Shown here: in pieces, positions 17,939 to 27,240 of the stretch | Layout of the letters: the number at the start of each line of letters is the position of its first letter | How positions within the stretch are numbered: the first letter of the stretch is position 1 | Source of the DNA: an uncultured Lachnospiraceae bacterium | GTDB taxonomy: Bacteria; Bacillota; Clostridia; Lachnospirales; Lachnospiraceae | NCBI GenBank assembly: GCA_946405625.1 | Contig: CAMJHQ010000011.1 | Location: forward strand, 45,499 to 109,498 | Length of the DNA: 64,000 nucleotides | Direction: 5' to 3' | Notes under the pieces: generated by a model | The model's database searches: none | What the model saw: the letters and a program-made list of their open reading frames with translations, nothing else | Told to the model about the DNA's origin: nothing | Made by a program: the position numbers and the translations under genes

Positions 17939-18859
17939 TTAATTCTTCAGCGCACTTTTATCCTTTAGCATAATGGATATCGCCTTGCGGATGTTATATA
18001 CTCTGGTAGTCTTATAGCTTCCGCCGTATTCTCCGTCAAGAGTCCAAGGCACTTCTTCCTTACATTTAATAGCAACCTTGGCCGCCTTTCTGAAGACGAT
18101 CAGCTCATCATCCAGCTTTTCAGTAAGCAGGCAGTTTACTATCCTCTGAAGCTGAAGTGGATTTTGCGGAGTCCTTATCAGCACTGTCTCAAAGAGTCCG
18201 TCTGCAAATTTCATATGTCTGGATACGAAATTCTTAAAGCCGCCAACCGAAAGTGAATTCGTGATCTGTCCGTAAATGAAATCACCTTCAACTATCTCTC
18301 CGTCAAACCACGCTCTCATATGATAAGGACGAAGCTTTGCGAGAGCTCCGAGTCCTTCTATTATATATGCGGCATGTCCGAGTGCATTTTTCAGATTCTG
18401 TGGAGTCGAATATGTTATATCTGTAAACGCTCCGAACGCAGCTACATAAATGAAGAATTCCTTCTCAAGCTTTCCGACATCTACGTGACAGATAGTTCCG
18501 TTTACTATGCTCTCTGCAGCTTCGACCGGATTCATACTGATCTTCAGGCTCTTCGCATAATCATTTGTTGAGCCGCACGGGATATAGCCCATATGGATAC
18601 GTCTCTTAATCTCTCGCTCAAGGCGCATTATTCCGTTGACTGTATTATCCAGCGTTCCGTCTCCTCCCGCACAAACAAGGAGATCATAATCTGTGGCATG
18701 TTCATAAATATAATCCGAGTTGTCTTTCTTGTTCTCGGTAGTCAGATATACCGTAACCTCGTATCCACCTTTCTGGAAAACCTCAAGGATGTTGATCATA
18801 TCTGACTTGATAACACTTTTACCGGCCTTAGGATTAACTACAAAAAGAAGCTTCTTCAT
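17939..18859 (-). CDS. Diacylglycerol kinase-like lipid kinase (YegS/DgkB family)
   Basis: 306 residues. The catalytic signature is LLVCAGGDGTLDNTVNGI, preceded by FVVNPKAGKS and followed by GYIPCGSTNDYAKSL, which together form the ATP and lipid site. A C-terminal PWTLDGEYGG motif is also typical. Family members phosphorylate diacylglycerol or similar lipids at the membrane and recycle lipid by-products. It starts 3 bp after queC and precedes the glycosyltransferases. Confidence 0.92.
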   Translation of the reverse strand: MKKLLFVVNPKAGKSVIKSDMINILEVFQKGGYEVTVYLTTENKKDNSDYIYEHATDYDLLVCAGGDGTLDNTVNGIMRLEREIKRRIHMGYIPCGSTNDYAKSLKISMNPVEAAESIVNGTICHVDVGKLEKEFFIYVAAFGAFTDITYSTPQNLKNALGHAAYIIEGLGALAKLRPYHMRAWFDGEIVEGDFIYGQITNSLSVGGFKNFVSRHMKFADGLFETVLIRTPQNPLQLQRIVNCLLTEKLDDELIVFRKAAKVAIKCKEEVPWTLDGEYGGSYKTTRVYNIRKAISIMLKDKSALKN

Positions 18860-18862
18860 AGA

Positions 18863-19525
18863 CTATTTACCTCTTCTTTCCAGATATCTGTCCAAACCTC
18901 TTTTCCTCAGCTTGCACGCAGGACAATCCATACATCCGTCCCCGCGTATTCCGTTATAACAGGTAAGAGTCATCTCCCTTACAATGTCAAACCCTCCCAG
19001 CTTGTCCGCCAGTTCCCAGGTTTCTTCTTTATCTATCCACATAAGCGGAGTAATTATATCAAACTCATAATCCATTGCCAGATTAAGGGTAGTATTAAGT
19101 GACTTGATGAAAATGTCCCTGCAGTCCGGATATCCCGAAAAATCACTCTGTGACACGCCCGTGATTATATCGGTTGCACCCTGACCTTTTGCAAAAATAG
19201 CCGCATAAGTAAGGAACAGCATATTCCTTCCTTCAACATAAGTATTCGGAGTTCCTTCTTCCGGAGCATTCTCATCCACCTTCATATCATCTCTCGTAAG
19301 AGCATTCGGTGCGAGTGCATTTAACTCCTTAAGGCTGATCACTGTCCTCTTTACTCCCAGCTTCTCACATATTTCTTTTCCGCATTCAAGCTCAAGCTTA
19401 TGTCTCTGGCCGTAATCGAAAGAAATCGCAAGAACTTCTTTATACTTTTTCAAAGCCCATAAAAGGCATGTTGTGCTGTCCTGTCCTCCACTGAACACAA
19501 CAACTGCTTTTTCCTTATTCTTCAT
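18863..19525 (-). CDS. queC: 7-cyano-7-deazaguanine (preQ0) synthase
   Basis: 220 residues. It converts 7-carboxy-7-deazaguanine to preQ0 using ATP and ammonia. The PP-loop [19 protein letters not shown] is at the N-terminus. The zinc-binding cysteines are in [19 protein letters not shown] near the C-terminus. AAAGGGGG lies just before the ATG. It belongs to the queD-queE-folE-queC run, so all the enzymes from GTP to preQ0 are encoded together. Confidence 0.95.
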   Translation of the reverse strand: MKNKEKAVVVFSGGQDSTTCLLWALKKYKEVLAISFDYGQRHKLELECGKEICEKLGVKRTVISLKELNALAPNALTRDDMKVDENAPEEGTPNTYVEGRNMLFLTYAAIFAKGQGATDIITGVSQSDFSGYPDCRDIFIKSLNTTLNLAMDYEFDIITPLMWIDKEETWELADKLGGFDIVREMTLTCYNGIRGDGCMDCPACKLRKRGLDRYLERRGK

Positions 19526-19577
19526 AAATCCCCCTTTTGAAAATATACCGTTACGGTAAGTTTTCCCCTATATAAAT

Positions 19578-20174
19578 CTAAATATCATCACGAGATACGC
19601 GGAGGTCGATCAGTCTGAGAACCCTGTCCTGCAGATCCTTATCCTCAGCAAATGCACCTCTGAATGTATTTGTAAGCGTAACTGCCGGTGTATTCTTAAT
19701 ACCGCGGGCTGTCATGCAGCTATGCTTTCCGCTTATTATAACTGCAACATCCGGTGACTGAGTTGCTTTCTCCATGATCTCGGCAATATCGGTACCGATT
19801 CTTTCCTGAAGCTGAAGTCTTTTTCCGACCATCTCTGCAATTCTCGCAATCTTGCTGAGTCCGATGACTCTCTCACGAGGAATATAAGCTACATTTACCT
19901 TCATATCATACATGAGCGCCATATGATGCTCGCAGTAACTGAAAATCTGGATATCCTTTACTAGGACAAGATCGTTATTTGTCGGAGCTTCGAAGGTTTT
20001 GTTAAACATATTCGCAATCTCATCGTTAGTATACTGTATTCCTTCGAAAATCTCACTGTACATTCTCGCTATTCTGTCAGGGGTCTCGCGAAGACCTTCT
20101 CTGTCCGGATCCTCACCTATTGCCTCGAGAATTCCTCTGATATGCTCTCTTACCTTTTCCTGGTCAACTACCAT
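19578..20174 (-). CDS. folE: GTP cyclohydrolase I
   Basis: 198 residues. It opens GTP to dihydroneopterin triphosphate, the entry to both folate and queuosine. Visible are the zinc and catalytic region [40 protein letters not shown] and [11 protein letters not shown] with its Cys. Lying between queE and queC, it probably supplies QueD. GGAGG precedes the ATG. The 121-bp gap to queE shows nothing clear. Confidence 0.95.
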   Translation of the reverse strand: MVVDQEKVREHIRGILEAIGEDPDREGLRETPDRIARMYSEIFEGIQYTNDEIANMFNKTFEAPTNNDLVLVKDIQIFSYCEHHMALMYDMKVNVAYIPRERVIGLSKIARIAEMVGKRLQLQERIGTDIAEIMEKATQSPDVAVIISGKHSCMTARGIKNTPAVTLTNTFRGAFAEDKDLQDRVLRLIDLRVSRDDI

Positions 20175-20295
20175 CTTAATTCAAACCTCCAAACTCAATA
20201 CTAAATCTATCATATTAATTTATTCTTTGCATCATCTTTAATACTTATCAAAATGGATTACATATTTAAAATGTCCGGCTTATCAGCACATTTTA

Positions 20296-20964
20296 TCATA
20301 CGCCGCGTTCGTTCGGGTCCCAGATAAATTTATGAAGCTGCAGCTGAAGTTTTACATCATTTATCTTATTCTTCAGCATATAATCCACAATCTCTTTCGG
20401 ATCTATCCGTCCGAAAACCGCGCTTACATATACAACCGACCTTTCGGTAAGATCATAATCCCGAACGACTTCCTTCATCTTATCAAGATCCGTTTCATCG
20501 GAAACAACAAATTTCACGGTATCATGCTTTCCAACTGTCTCAAAGTTCGACATTACCATGCCGCTCTCCATCCCGCTTCCGGGACATTTGTAATCAACCG
20601 TGAAGCTGAACCTTTCTTCATCTCTCATGAAAGGTCTGATATCAACGGCTCCGTTAGTCTCAATCTCAATCCTAAGATTCTCATCTGAAAGCAGCCTGTC
20701 TATAAGCTTCTCAATGTCAGGCTGGATGAGCGGCTCTCCTCCGGTAAGCGTTACATTTCTGATACCCGATTCCCTGATGAATCCGTAAATGTCTTCTTCC
20801 GACATGGATGTGAATGGAACATCCTTGGCAAGAGCCCACAGCGTATCACAGTAATTACACAGGAGATTGCATCCTGCAAATCTTACAAATACTGCCGTCT
20901 CACCTGCACGACGTGCTTCACCGTTAATGCTTTTAAATATTTCCGTAACCTTATAATCGCTCAT
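20296..20964 (-). CDS. queE: 7-carboxy-7-deazaguanine synthase (radical SAM)
   Basis: 222 residues. The CxxxCxxC iron-sulfur motif is at CNLLCNYCDT (~residue 30), with EIFKSINGEARRAGETAVFV before it and VTLTGGEPLIQPDI after it. It rearranges 6-carboxytetrahydropterin to 7-carboxy-7-deazaguanine. It starts 20 bp after queD, so the two are cotranscribed. Confidence 0.95.
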   Translation of the reverse strand: MSDYKVTEIFKSINGEARRAGETAVFVRFAGCNLLCNYCDTLWALAKDVPFTSMSEEDIYGFIRESGIRNVTLTGGEPLIQPDIEKLIDRLLSDENLRIEIETNGAVDIRPFMRDEERFSFTVDYKCPGSGMESGMVMSNFETVGKHDTVKFVVSDETDLDKMKEVVRDYDLTERSVVYVSAVFGRIDPKEIVDYMLKNKINDVKLQLQLHKFIWDPNERGV

Positions 20965-20984
20965 TTACTCAGCATCCTCATCCA

Positions 20985-21407
20985 CTACTCTTCCGTGTAG
21001 CTGGCCATATTTTCCGGAGTTTCGAAAACGCTGGCCTTCAGGACTCTATAGCCCTTCTTCTTCATGAAATCAAAGAAATGCTTCGCCAGATTCTCGGCTG
21101 TCGGCCTGCCCTTAAATTCACATACTCTGAAACCCTGCTTACCGAATGCCTCGAGTGTCTCCGGAAAGAGGCTGCCCTCTTCATATATAAGCGTATGATC
21201 GAGTCTGTCTGTCTCTTCTCTCAGATCATCCTTAAGCTTACCGAAGTCAACGACCATTCCTCTCGACGGCCCTTCCTGCTGAAGCTCTTCGCTTCCTACA
21301 TCCACGGTAACGGTCCACCTGTGTCCATGGATATTGGCACATTTTCCATCATAATCTTTAAGGAAATGCGCACTGTCAAATTTTGCTCTGGTACTTAAAA
21401 TATACAT
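20985..21407 (-). CDS. queD: 6-carboxy-5,6,7,8-tetrahydropterin synthase
   Basis: 140 residues. FDSAHFLKDYDGKCANIHGHRW supplies the three zinc His residues and the active-site Cys; the C-terminus has ETPENMASY. It converts dihydroneopterin triphosphate to 6-carboxytetrahydropterin. AAGGAG lies before the ATG. As first gene of the que run it sits behind the structured leader at 21474-21585. Confidence 0.95.
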   Translation of the reverse strand: MYILSTRAKFDSAHFLKDYDGKCANIHGHRWTVTVDVGSEELQQEGPSRGMVVDFGKLKDDLREETDRLDHTLIYEEGSLFPETLEAFGKQGFRVCEFKGRPTAENLAKHFFDFMKKKGYRVLKASVFETPENMASYTEE

Positions 21408-21473
21408 ATAAATCTCCTTCGCAAAGCATTACCGGACGGGTAATCCGTCAGGTAATAACATAAATCACATTTT

Positions 21474-21505
21474 AGAAAAAACAAGCCCGGCACAAAGGCC
21501 GGGCT
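21474..21505 (-). terminator. Terminator in the queD leader / after thrC
   Basis: A GC-rich 8-bp stem (AGCCCGGC, 21484-21491 with 21498-21505) is followed on the minus strand by TTGTTTTTTC. It may simply end thrC transcription, but one arm is shared with an upstream antiterminator-like helix. Confidence 0.85.
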
Positions 21506-21585
21506 GATAACATTTAAATCAAAGGGAAACTTCCCTATGTTACAGTCCCGGTTTTAACAAAGCTGGAGGGTACAAATGAACAGCT
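21484..21585 (-). promoter_or_regulatory. Candidate preQ1-type riboswitch before the que genes
   Basis: Read on the minus strand: P1 AGCTG (21585-21581) with CAGCT (21565-21561); the loop starts TTC and contains GTACCC (21573-21568); after a tail TTGTTAAAACC comes GGGAC (21549-21545), which can pair with GT(A)CCC to make an H-type pseudoknot. Alternatively CCGGGACTGTAACAT (21551-21537) pairs with ATGTTATCAGCCCGG (21513-21499), enclosing an AGGGAA/TTCCCT hairpin; this antiterminator excludes the terminator at 21484-21505. The layout fits an OFF switch of preQ1-I shape, but the loop is longer than in the known class and no strong promoter was found. Class assignment is inference. Confidence 0.5.
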
Positions 21586-21603
21586 GTTATTTAGTTAATG
21601 CGA

Positions 21604-23091
21604 TCAGATTCCAAGGAACTGTCTTACGACCTTTTCCATGTCTTCCTTATCACATACAGTATTATGAATTACCTCAGCACTTCTGATCTCTTCAATAGCC
21701 TGAGGAACAGGAGTAGCAGAAAGTCTTTCAAGCTCATCTACAAGCTCGAAATCTCCCTTTGAATCATATGCAGGATCAATAGCAGTCATTACGCTTCTTG
21801 TAAACTTATAAGGACTTGCTGTTGATGCAATGATCGTAGGCGTTGTATCTCCTGTCTCTGCTCTGTACTTATCAAATACATTTACGGCAACTGCTGTATG
21901 TGTATCGATTATATATCCGTCCTCATCATAAACCTTACGGATAGTCTCTGCAACCTCATCCGTTGTTGCATAATTGCCATAGAAGTGGAAGAGGTTCTTC
22001 TTCATCTGATCTGTTATAGTATACTTTCCTGTTTCAGAAAGCTGCTTCATGAATTCAGCATTATCCTCTGCACTGTTACCTGCAATTCTGTAAATAAGTC
22101 TCTCAAGATTGCTTGAGATAAGAATATCCATAGAAGGTGATGATGTGAGAATGAAATCTCTGTTTCTGTCGTAGGTTCCTGTTGTGAAGAAATCATAGAG
22201 AACCTTGTTATCATTTGAAGCACAAATGAAACGGTCAACCGGAACACCCATAAGCGATGCATAGTATGCAGCCAGGATATTTCCGAAGTTACCTGTCGGA
22301 ACTACGATATTTATCTTATTACCTTCTTCAATCTTACCTGATGCAATAAGTCTTGTATAAGAATATACATAATAAACAATCTGCGGAACAAGACGTCCGA
22401 TATTGATCGAATTGGCTGATGAGAACTGGAATCCCTTTTCATCAAGTTCTTTTGCAAGCTCAGTGTTATTGAAGATATTCTTCACTCCTGTCTGAGCATC
22501 ATCGAAATTACCTGTGATTCCGGCAACAAATGTATTCTTGCCCTTCTCGGTAACCATCTGCTTCTCCTGAATCGGACTAACTCCGTTCTTAGGATAGAAT
22601 ACAGCAATCCTTGTTCCCGGAACATCGGCAAAGCCTGCAAGTGCAGCCTTTCCTGTATCGCCTGAAGTAGCTGTCAGGATTACGATCTCGTTCTTAATGT
22701 TATTCTTCCTTGCTGCTGTTGTCATAAGGTAAGGAAGGATTGAAAGAGCCATATCCTTGAAAGCTATTGTCTTTCCATGGAACAGCTCTGCTATATATGC
22801 ATTATGGTGATACTTCACCGGAACTATAAGTTCATTGTCAAACTTTGAGTCATATGCGTTATTGATGCAATATCTGAGCTCCTCATCAGTGAAATCGGTA
22901 AGCATAAGCTTCATAACTTCAAATGCCACCTCACGGTAGGTCATCTTTGAAAGTTCCTTCATACTTATATCCAAAGTCGGTATCTCATCCGGCACAAACA
23001 GTCCGCCTTCACCGGCAAGTCCCTTCAGGATAGCCTCTGATGCTGTTGCTGTCTCATCTGCATTTCTTGTACTTCTGTATAGAAATCCCAT
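21604..23091 (-). CDS. thrC: Threonine synthase
   Basis: 495 residues. It converts O-phosphohomoserine to threonine with PLP. The PLP lysine lies in HGKTIAFKDMALSIL, with LTATSGDTGKAALAGF as the phosphate-binding loop and NSINIGRLVPQ. The long N-terminal segment (STRNADETATASEAILKGL) identifies the longer clade of ThrC. I chose ATG 23091 (AAGGAG 10 nt upstream) over an in-frame extension to 23157. It is monocistronic or reads into the queD leader. Confidence 0.95.
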   Translation of the reverse strand: MGFLYRSTRNADETATASEAILKGLAGEGGLFVPDEIPTLDISMKELSKMTYREVAFEVMKLMLTDFTDEELRYCINNAYDSKFDNELIVPVKYHHNAYIAELFHGKTIAFKDMALSILPYLMTTAARKNNIKNEIVILTATSGDTGKAALAGFADVPGTRIAVFYPKNGVSPIQEKQMVTEKGKNTFVAGITGNFDDAQTGVKNIFNNTELAKELDEKGFQFSSANSINIGRLVPQIVYYVYSYTRLIASGKIEEGNKINIVVPTGNFGNILAAYYASLMGVPVDRFICASNDNKVLYDFFTTGTYDRNRDFILTSSPSMDILISSNLERLIYRIAGNSAEDNAEFMKQLSETGKYTITDQMKKNLFHFYGNYATTDEVAETIRKVYDEDGYIIDTHTAVAVNVFDKYRAETGDTTPTIIASTASPYKFTRSVMTAIDPAYDSKGDFELVDELERLSATPVPQAIEEIRSAEVIHNTVCDKEDMEKVVRQFLGI

Positions 23092-23170
23092 ATTCTCAAT
23101 GCTCCTTTTTATCTGAAAACATAATTCCACTAAACTCTCCGTGATACTATAACACAAGACTGTGAAATTT

Positions 23171-23203
23171 AAAAGAAAAAAGTGGAGCCGATATCGGCTC
23201 CAC
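23171..23203 (-). terminator. Rho-independent terminator after the 3D-domain gene
   Basis: A perfect 11-bp palindromic stem (23182-23192 with 23193-23203) is followed on the minus strand by TTTTTTCTTTT. Confidence 0.9.
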
Positions 23204-23216
23204 GAATTATTCCTGA

Positions 23217-23981
23217 TTATTCTTCTTTTTCACCAAGTACTTTGTAAACATCCTTCTCGCGCTTTCCATAATTCGTTGCATCTTCATGAGAATCAAAGTA
23301 AATGTCGATATGATTACTTTTAATAGCCGAACCGGTATCTTCTACCGTATATACCTGTCCATCTATCAAAACCTCCGTACCGATAGGCAATACACTCGGA
23401 TCTGCAGCGATCGTATGATTTGCTACTGCCTTTTTTCCGCTTGCCGTAATTCCGTCTGTTTTACCGCAACAATCCTTACAAGGACAATATGCGGTAATAA
23501 TAAATGGTCCGAGATATTCAACCTCCAGATTCTTTTGGGCACCTTGAATCGGAACGGAAATAGTATCATTCTTATCATCCAAAGTATCTATTTTTTCCAA
23601 ATCGGAAACTGTATATTCCTGAAGTCTTTTTTCAGATTTTTCCCTTATGGACTCATCACCTGCTGAAGTGATCGATCTGAGTGCCTCTTTATTTCTTCTG
23701 GCTTTCATCTCTTCCGATTCCGAAGCTCCTACAATCTTCTCATCGGCACGTAATCCATCTAATTCAACTTTTGCACGCTGATCTGAATCAAACCTGAGAT
23801 TCTGTATCTCCTCATAGCTGACCTTATCATATCTTGGTTGAGTGGCCTGTTCCTCATAAAGTGCACTTACAGCCACCATCTGTCCGTATTTTTTATTTGA
23901 TTTTTCAGCTGTAAATGAAACAATGGCAGCAAAACCAAATACCGCACATGCACCTACAGCTAATATTTTTGTAAATCTCAT
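23217..23981 (-). CDS. 3D-domain cell wall protein, copy 1
   Basis: 254 residues. A membrane helix or signal anchor lies at the N-terminus (ILAVGACAVFGFAAIVSF), then a charged helical region. The C-terminal ~95 residues are a 3D domain: YLGPFIITAYCPCKDCCGKT, ASGKKAVANHTIAADPSVLPIGT, VEDTGSAIKSNHIDIYFDSH. The three Asp residues that name the domain (related to MltA-type transglycosylases) are present, plus a CPCKDCC cluster. Such proteins act outside on peptidoglycan, often as resuscitation-type enzymes. I chose ATG 23981; GTG 23990 is possible and the ribosome site is weak. It follows a paralogue by 54 bp. Confidence 0.85.
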   Translation of the reverse strand: MRFTKILAVGACAVFGFAAIVSFTAEKSNKKYGQMVAVSALYEEQATQPRYDKVSYEEIQNLRFDSDQRAKVELDGLRADEKIVGASESEEMKARRNKEALRSITSAGDESIREKSEKRLQEYTVSDLEKIDTLDDKNDTISVPIQGAQKNLEVEYLGPFIITAYCPCKDCCGKTDGITASGKKAVANHTIAADPSVLPIGTEVLIDGQVYTVEDTGSAIKSNHIDIYFDSHEDATNYGKREKDVYKVLGEKEE

Positions 23982-24035
23982 AGCAATCACTCTGTCGTAT
24001 ATATCTGTTTTCTGACTGTATTCAGTTAAATCTCA

Positions 24036-24815
24036 TCATTCACTGACCATCCATACGTCAAAATATTGACGTCCCCAGTTCAGAGCCTCCTGATGTGTAT
24101 CAAAATATAAGTCTATATGATTACCCTGAATAGCACCGCCTCGGTCTTCAACCACGTATTCATAACCATTGAAAACAAGCTTGGTTCCAAACGCAAAATT
24201 CGGAGGTGCTGCAATTGTATGGTTTGATGTAGCCAGCTTTCCGCAGGCAGTTATACCATCATTCTTATCACAACATAAAACACACGGACAATATCCGGTA
24301 ATAAGATATTGTCCCAGATACTGCAGATTACCGTTGTCAACAGCAGGAGTCGGTGCCGTAGTCAGCATCGTTGTTCCTGATGGCAGCGGAGATAAAACTA
24401 CTGAACTTGTACTTGTATCCGGTTGTATCTGACTTATGGTGTTAATCTTATAATCTCGCTGTCTCTGCTCAGCCAGCTCCCTCCTGGTTCTGTCTGTATC
24501 AGTAAGCGCCATAAGAGCCGCCTTGTTTCTATCCTGAGGAATAGATTCATCAAGAACCGCTTTCTTTTCATTATCCGGCTGTGCATTCTCAGACTTTGCC
24601 AATATACTCGGATCTCCGCCATTTTTCTTTATCTGAACATAATCATAGCTGAGCTTCTCATATCTCACCTGAGTTGCCGGTTCATCATAAAGCACACTTG
24701 CAACAACTATTCTACCATATTCAGTTGTTCTGAACTTTTCTGCCGTAACAGATGCTATACAGGCAACGCCTAAAGCAACAGCAACTATGGCAGAAGTAAT
24801 TTTTGTTCTTTTCAT
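24036..24815 (-). CDS. 3D-domain cell wall protein, copy 2
   Basis: 259 residues with the same plan as the gene downstream: N-terminal anchor (ITSAIVAVALGVACIASV), a conserved juxtamembrane YGRIVVASVLYDEPATQVRYEKLSY, a helical linker, a Thr/Pro/Ser-rich stretch, and a C-terminal 3D domain (QYLITGYCPCVLCCDK, GKLATSNHTIAAPPNFAFGTK, VEDRGGAIQGNHIDLYFDTH). The CPC-x2-CC cysteines are shared with copy 1 and may be structural. It is expected to be exported and to act on peptidoglycan. It is driven by the promoter at 24871-24899. Confidence 0.85.
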   Translation of the reverse strand: MKRTKITSAIVAVALGVACIASVTAEKFRTTEYGRIVVASVLYDEPATQVRYEKLSYDYVQIKKNGGDPSILAKSENAQPDNEKKAVLDESIPQDRNKAALMALTDTDRTRRELAEQRQRDYKINTISQIQPDTSTSSVVLSPLPSGTTMLTTAPTPAVDNGNLQYLGQYLITGYCPCVLCCDKNDGITACGKLATSNHTIAAPPNFAFGTKLVFNGYEYVVEDRGGAIQGNHIDLYFDTHQEALNWGRQYFDVWMVSE

Positions 24816-24870
24816 AGGCTTTCGTCCATTTCAAATTTGTTACAAATGTTAAATTTTTATTACATGGTGC

Positions 24871-24899
24871 ATTATAGTCCTGAGTAGATTATAAGTCAA
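24871..24899 (-). promoter_or_regulatory. Near-consensus sigma-A promoter for the 3D-domain pair
   Basis: TTGACT (24899-24894), 17-nt spacer, TATAAT (24876-24871) on the minus strand, giving a leader of about 50 nt before the ATG at 24815. Confidence 0.85.
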
Positions 24900-25004
24900 G
24901 CAGCGAAAACTTTACACCCCTTGTACCCCTTTATTTACCGATATTTCACAAATGTGAATTTTTTGTGTTCTTTTAACAACTGTTAACATAACGTTTTCAT
25001 CAGA

Positions 25005-25982
25005 TTAATCCAGTTTTGAGACCAGTTCGAGCAGATTTTCTGTCTTCGTAACTTCGCAAACCTGCCTTCTGAGTCGCGCTGAATTCCGTATTCCTTCTGT
25101 ATACCAGGCTATATGCTTACGCATTTCCCTGACACCTATATATTCTCCCTTCAGGCTCACCATGAGATTAATATGTCTGATCATCATTTCCTTTACTTCT
25201 TCAATATCGGGGCGAGGCGGAATCTCTTCTCCCGACAGGCCGGCTCTTATCTCTCTGAATATCCACGGATTTCCTTTGGCGGCACGTGCTATCATCACAC
25301 TGTCACATCCGGTTTCATCAATCATTCTCTTTACATCATCTGCTGAATTTATATCGCCGTTCCCGATAACAGGTATCTTTATACTGTCCTTAACCGCTCT
25401 GATGATCGACCAATCCGCTTTTCCACTGTAGAACTGGGCTCTTGTTCTCGCATGAACCGTTACCGCAGCCGCACCCGCTTCTTCAACAGCACATGCTACT
25501 TCCGGAGCATTTATACTTTCCTCATCGAAACCGGCACGTATTTTGACCGTGACCGGGCAAGGCTCTTTCCCCGCCTCAGCAACTTTCGCTATTTCAGTAA
25601 CCATTCTGCGTACAATCTCACCCGCAAGTTCCGGATTCTTCATAAGCGCGGAGCCTTCGCCGTTCCCTACAATCTTCGGAACCGGACATCCCATATTTAT
25701 ATCGATAAAATCGAAGTCTCTCTCTGAAGCAATCTTAGCTGCCTGCTCTGCCATGATGTCAGGCTCACTTCCGAACAGCTGGACTCCTATCGGATGTTCC
25801 CTCTCATCTGTCATAAGCAGGACCTCTGTCTTTCGATTATTATACATAAGCCCTTTAGCGCTTATCATTTCTGTTGTCATCAGGTCGCATCCCATTTCCT
25901 TGCAAAGAAGCCTGAACGGAAGATCCGTTACCCCGGCCATAGGACCAAGTGCAACCTTACCTATAAAATCTATATTTGACAT
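25005..25982 (-). CDS. dus: tRNA-dihydrouridine synthase
   Basis: 325 residues. An FMN-binding TIM barrel of the DusB type: ALGPMAGVTDLPFRLLCKEMG, DINMGCPVPKIVGNGEGSALM with the catalytic Cys, VTVKIRAGFD, VTVHARTR and PVIGNGDI. It reduces specific uridines in tRNA D-loops with NADPH. The gene lies downstream of coaX, separated by that gene's terminator. The 189 bp downstream hold only the promoter of the 3D genes and small AT dyads. Confidence 0.93.
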   Translation of the reverse strand: MSNIDFIGKVALGPMAGVTDLPFRLLCKEMGCDLMTTEMISAKGLMYNNRKTEVLLMTDEREHPIGVQLFGSEPDIMAEQAAKIASERDFDFIDINMGCPVPKIVGNGEGSALMKNPELAGEIVRRMVTEIAKVAEAGKEPCPVTVKIRAGFDEESINAPEVACAVEEAGAAAVTVHARTRAQFYSGKADWSIIRAVKDSIKIPVIGNGDINSADDVKRMIDETGCDSVMIARAAKGNPWIFREIRAGLSGEEIPPRPDIEEVKEMMIRHINLMVSLKGEYIGVREMRKHIAWYTEGIRNSARLRRQVCEVTKTENLLELVSKLD

Positions 25983-26058
25983 TCTATATTTCCTTTTACG
26001 TAAAGCATATCAACTTATCATCAAATATACGGTTCTGAAGCATCACCTCCGCATATCC

Positions 26059-26091
26059 GAAAAATTAATGGGGATGTCATATGACACCCCC
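26059..26091 (-). terminator. Rho-independent terminator after coaX
   Basis: A palindromic stem (26070-26080 with 26081-26091, one G-T pair) is followed on the minus strand by ATTAATTTTT. Confidence 0.8.
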
Positions 26092-26105
26092 ACCTTAAAT
26101 GCTTC

Positions 26106-26870
26106 TTATTGTTTATCGTAAATAATTCTGAGTCCGTGAAGAGTCAGCTCAGGATTGTAGATATCTATCGTATCGGTTGCATCGGAGATCAGTTTTCCGA
26201 GTCCGCCCGTTGCTACAACCTTGATATCCGGAAGCTCCGCTTCCTGCTTCATCCTTTTTATTATATATTCAGTCTGACCTATATAACCAAAGTAAATACC
26301 TGCCTGCATGCTTGAAACGGTATCTCTTCCGAGAACGGTATCGACCTTCTTTATCTCAACCTCCGGAAGCTTTGCAGTTCCGTGCCAGAGTGCATTTGCG
26401 GAAAGTCTGATTCCCGGTGAAGTTACGCCTGCGGCAAATGTACCGTCTGCCAGAACCAGATCATGTGTCGTTGCTGTTCCGAAATCCACTACTATTACAG
26501 GTCCGCCGTACATTTCATATGCAGCAACCGCATCAACGAGTCTGTCAGCTCCGAGTTCTTTCGGATTCGGGATTGCAAGCCTGATTCCTGTCTTGATTCC
26601 CGGTGCGACTATAACCGGATTTACATTAAAGTACTTTATAATGCTGCTTGTCAGCGAATGCATTATGTCCGGAACAACGGATGCGATGATAACGGAATCA
26701 ATATCCTTTATATTAAATCCGTTAAGCATCAGCCATTCTCCGAAGAATACACCATATTCATCCGAGGTTCTGGATGTTTTGGTTATCATTCTGAAGGTTT
26801 TGATCAGCTCTTCGCCATCAAAAAGTCCTATGGTAAAGTTTGTGTTTCCTACATCGATTGCAAAAAGCAT
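26106..26870 (-). CDS. coaX: Type III pantothenate kinase
   Basis: 254 residues. It phosphorylates pantothenate in the first committed step of CoA synthesis. The ASKHA-fold motifs are clear: [16 protein letters not shown] at the start, [30 protein letters not shown] and ATGGLG. It starts 2 bp after a 109-codon gene of unknown function and ends at a terminator, so these two form an operon. Confidence 0.95.
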   Translation of the reverse strand: MLFAIDVGNTNFTIGLFDGEELIKTFRMITKTSRTSDEYGVFFGEWLMLNGFNIKDIDSVIIASVVPDIMHSLTSSIIKYFNVNPVIVAPGIKTGIRLAIPNPKELGADRLVDAVAAYEMYGGPVIVVDFGTATTHDLVLADGTFAAGVTSPGIRLSANALWHGTAKLPEVEIKKVDTVLGRDTVSSMQAGIYFGYIGQTEYIIKRMKQEAELPDIKVVATGGLGKLISDATDTIDIYNPELTLHGLRIIYDKQ

Positions 26871-26872
26871 TT

Positions 26873-27202
26873 TTAGTCCTCCGGTTCTCCAAAGAATAAT
26901 TCATAATACTGCTCAAGCTGTTCAAACAGCTCTCTTTTCTCTATCTGAAGTCTCTTAACCTTAAGTCCGCATCCTATCTCATCGTAGAGCAGGTCATCTT
27001 CATTGGACTGGGTAAGGATATCGAGGTTGCCCTCCTTATCATAATAGAGCATGATGACTCCTCCTACCTGCTGGGTGAAGAGGACGCAGGCAACTTTCAG
27101 TTCGTCCTGAATGCGCTGCGGAAGGTTGCTGAATTTAGGGTTTAAGTAATACTTCTCCGTGTACCTTGAGGCACTGCAGAGTATTTCATCGTTTTCGTAC
27201 AT
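26873..27202 (-). CDS. Small conserved-looking protein upstream of coaX
   Basis: 109 residues, cytoplasmic, family not identified. It has [52 protein letters not shown] and a charged helical C-terminus ([20 protein letters not shown]). Codon use and ribosome spacing look like a real gene, and the 2-bp gap to coaX suggests translational coupling. No catalytic motif is visible. Confidence 0.75.
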   Translation of the reverse strand: MYENDEILCSASRYTEKYYLNPKFSNLPQRIQDELKVACVLFTQQVGGVIMLYYDKEGNLDILTQSNEDDLLYDEIGCGLKVKRLQIEKRELFEQLEQYYELFFGEPED

Positions 27203-27240
27203 ATTTATCTCCGATTATTTACTATCTCAACATCTGACGG

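Noticed and set aside
21578..21640. Small plus-strand frame after GGAGGGTACAA
   Set aside because: The apparent ribosome site belongs to the pseudoknot region read on the other strand, and the frame runs antisense through the end of thrC.
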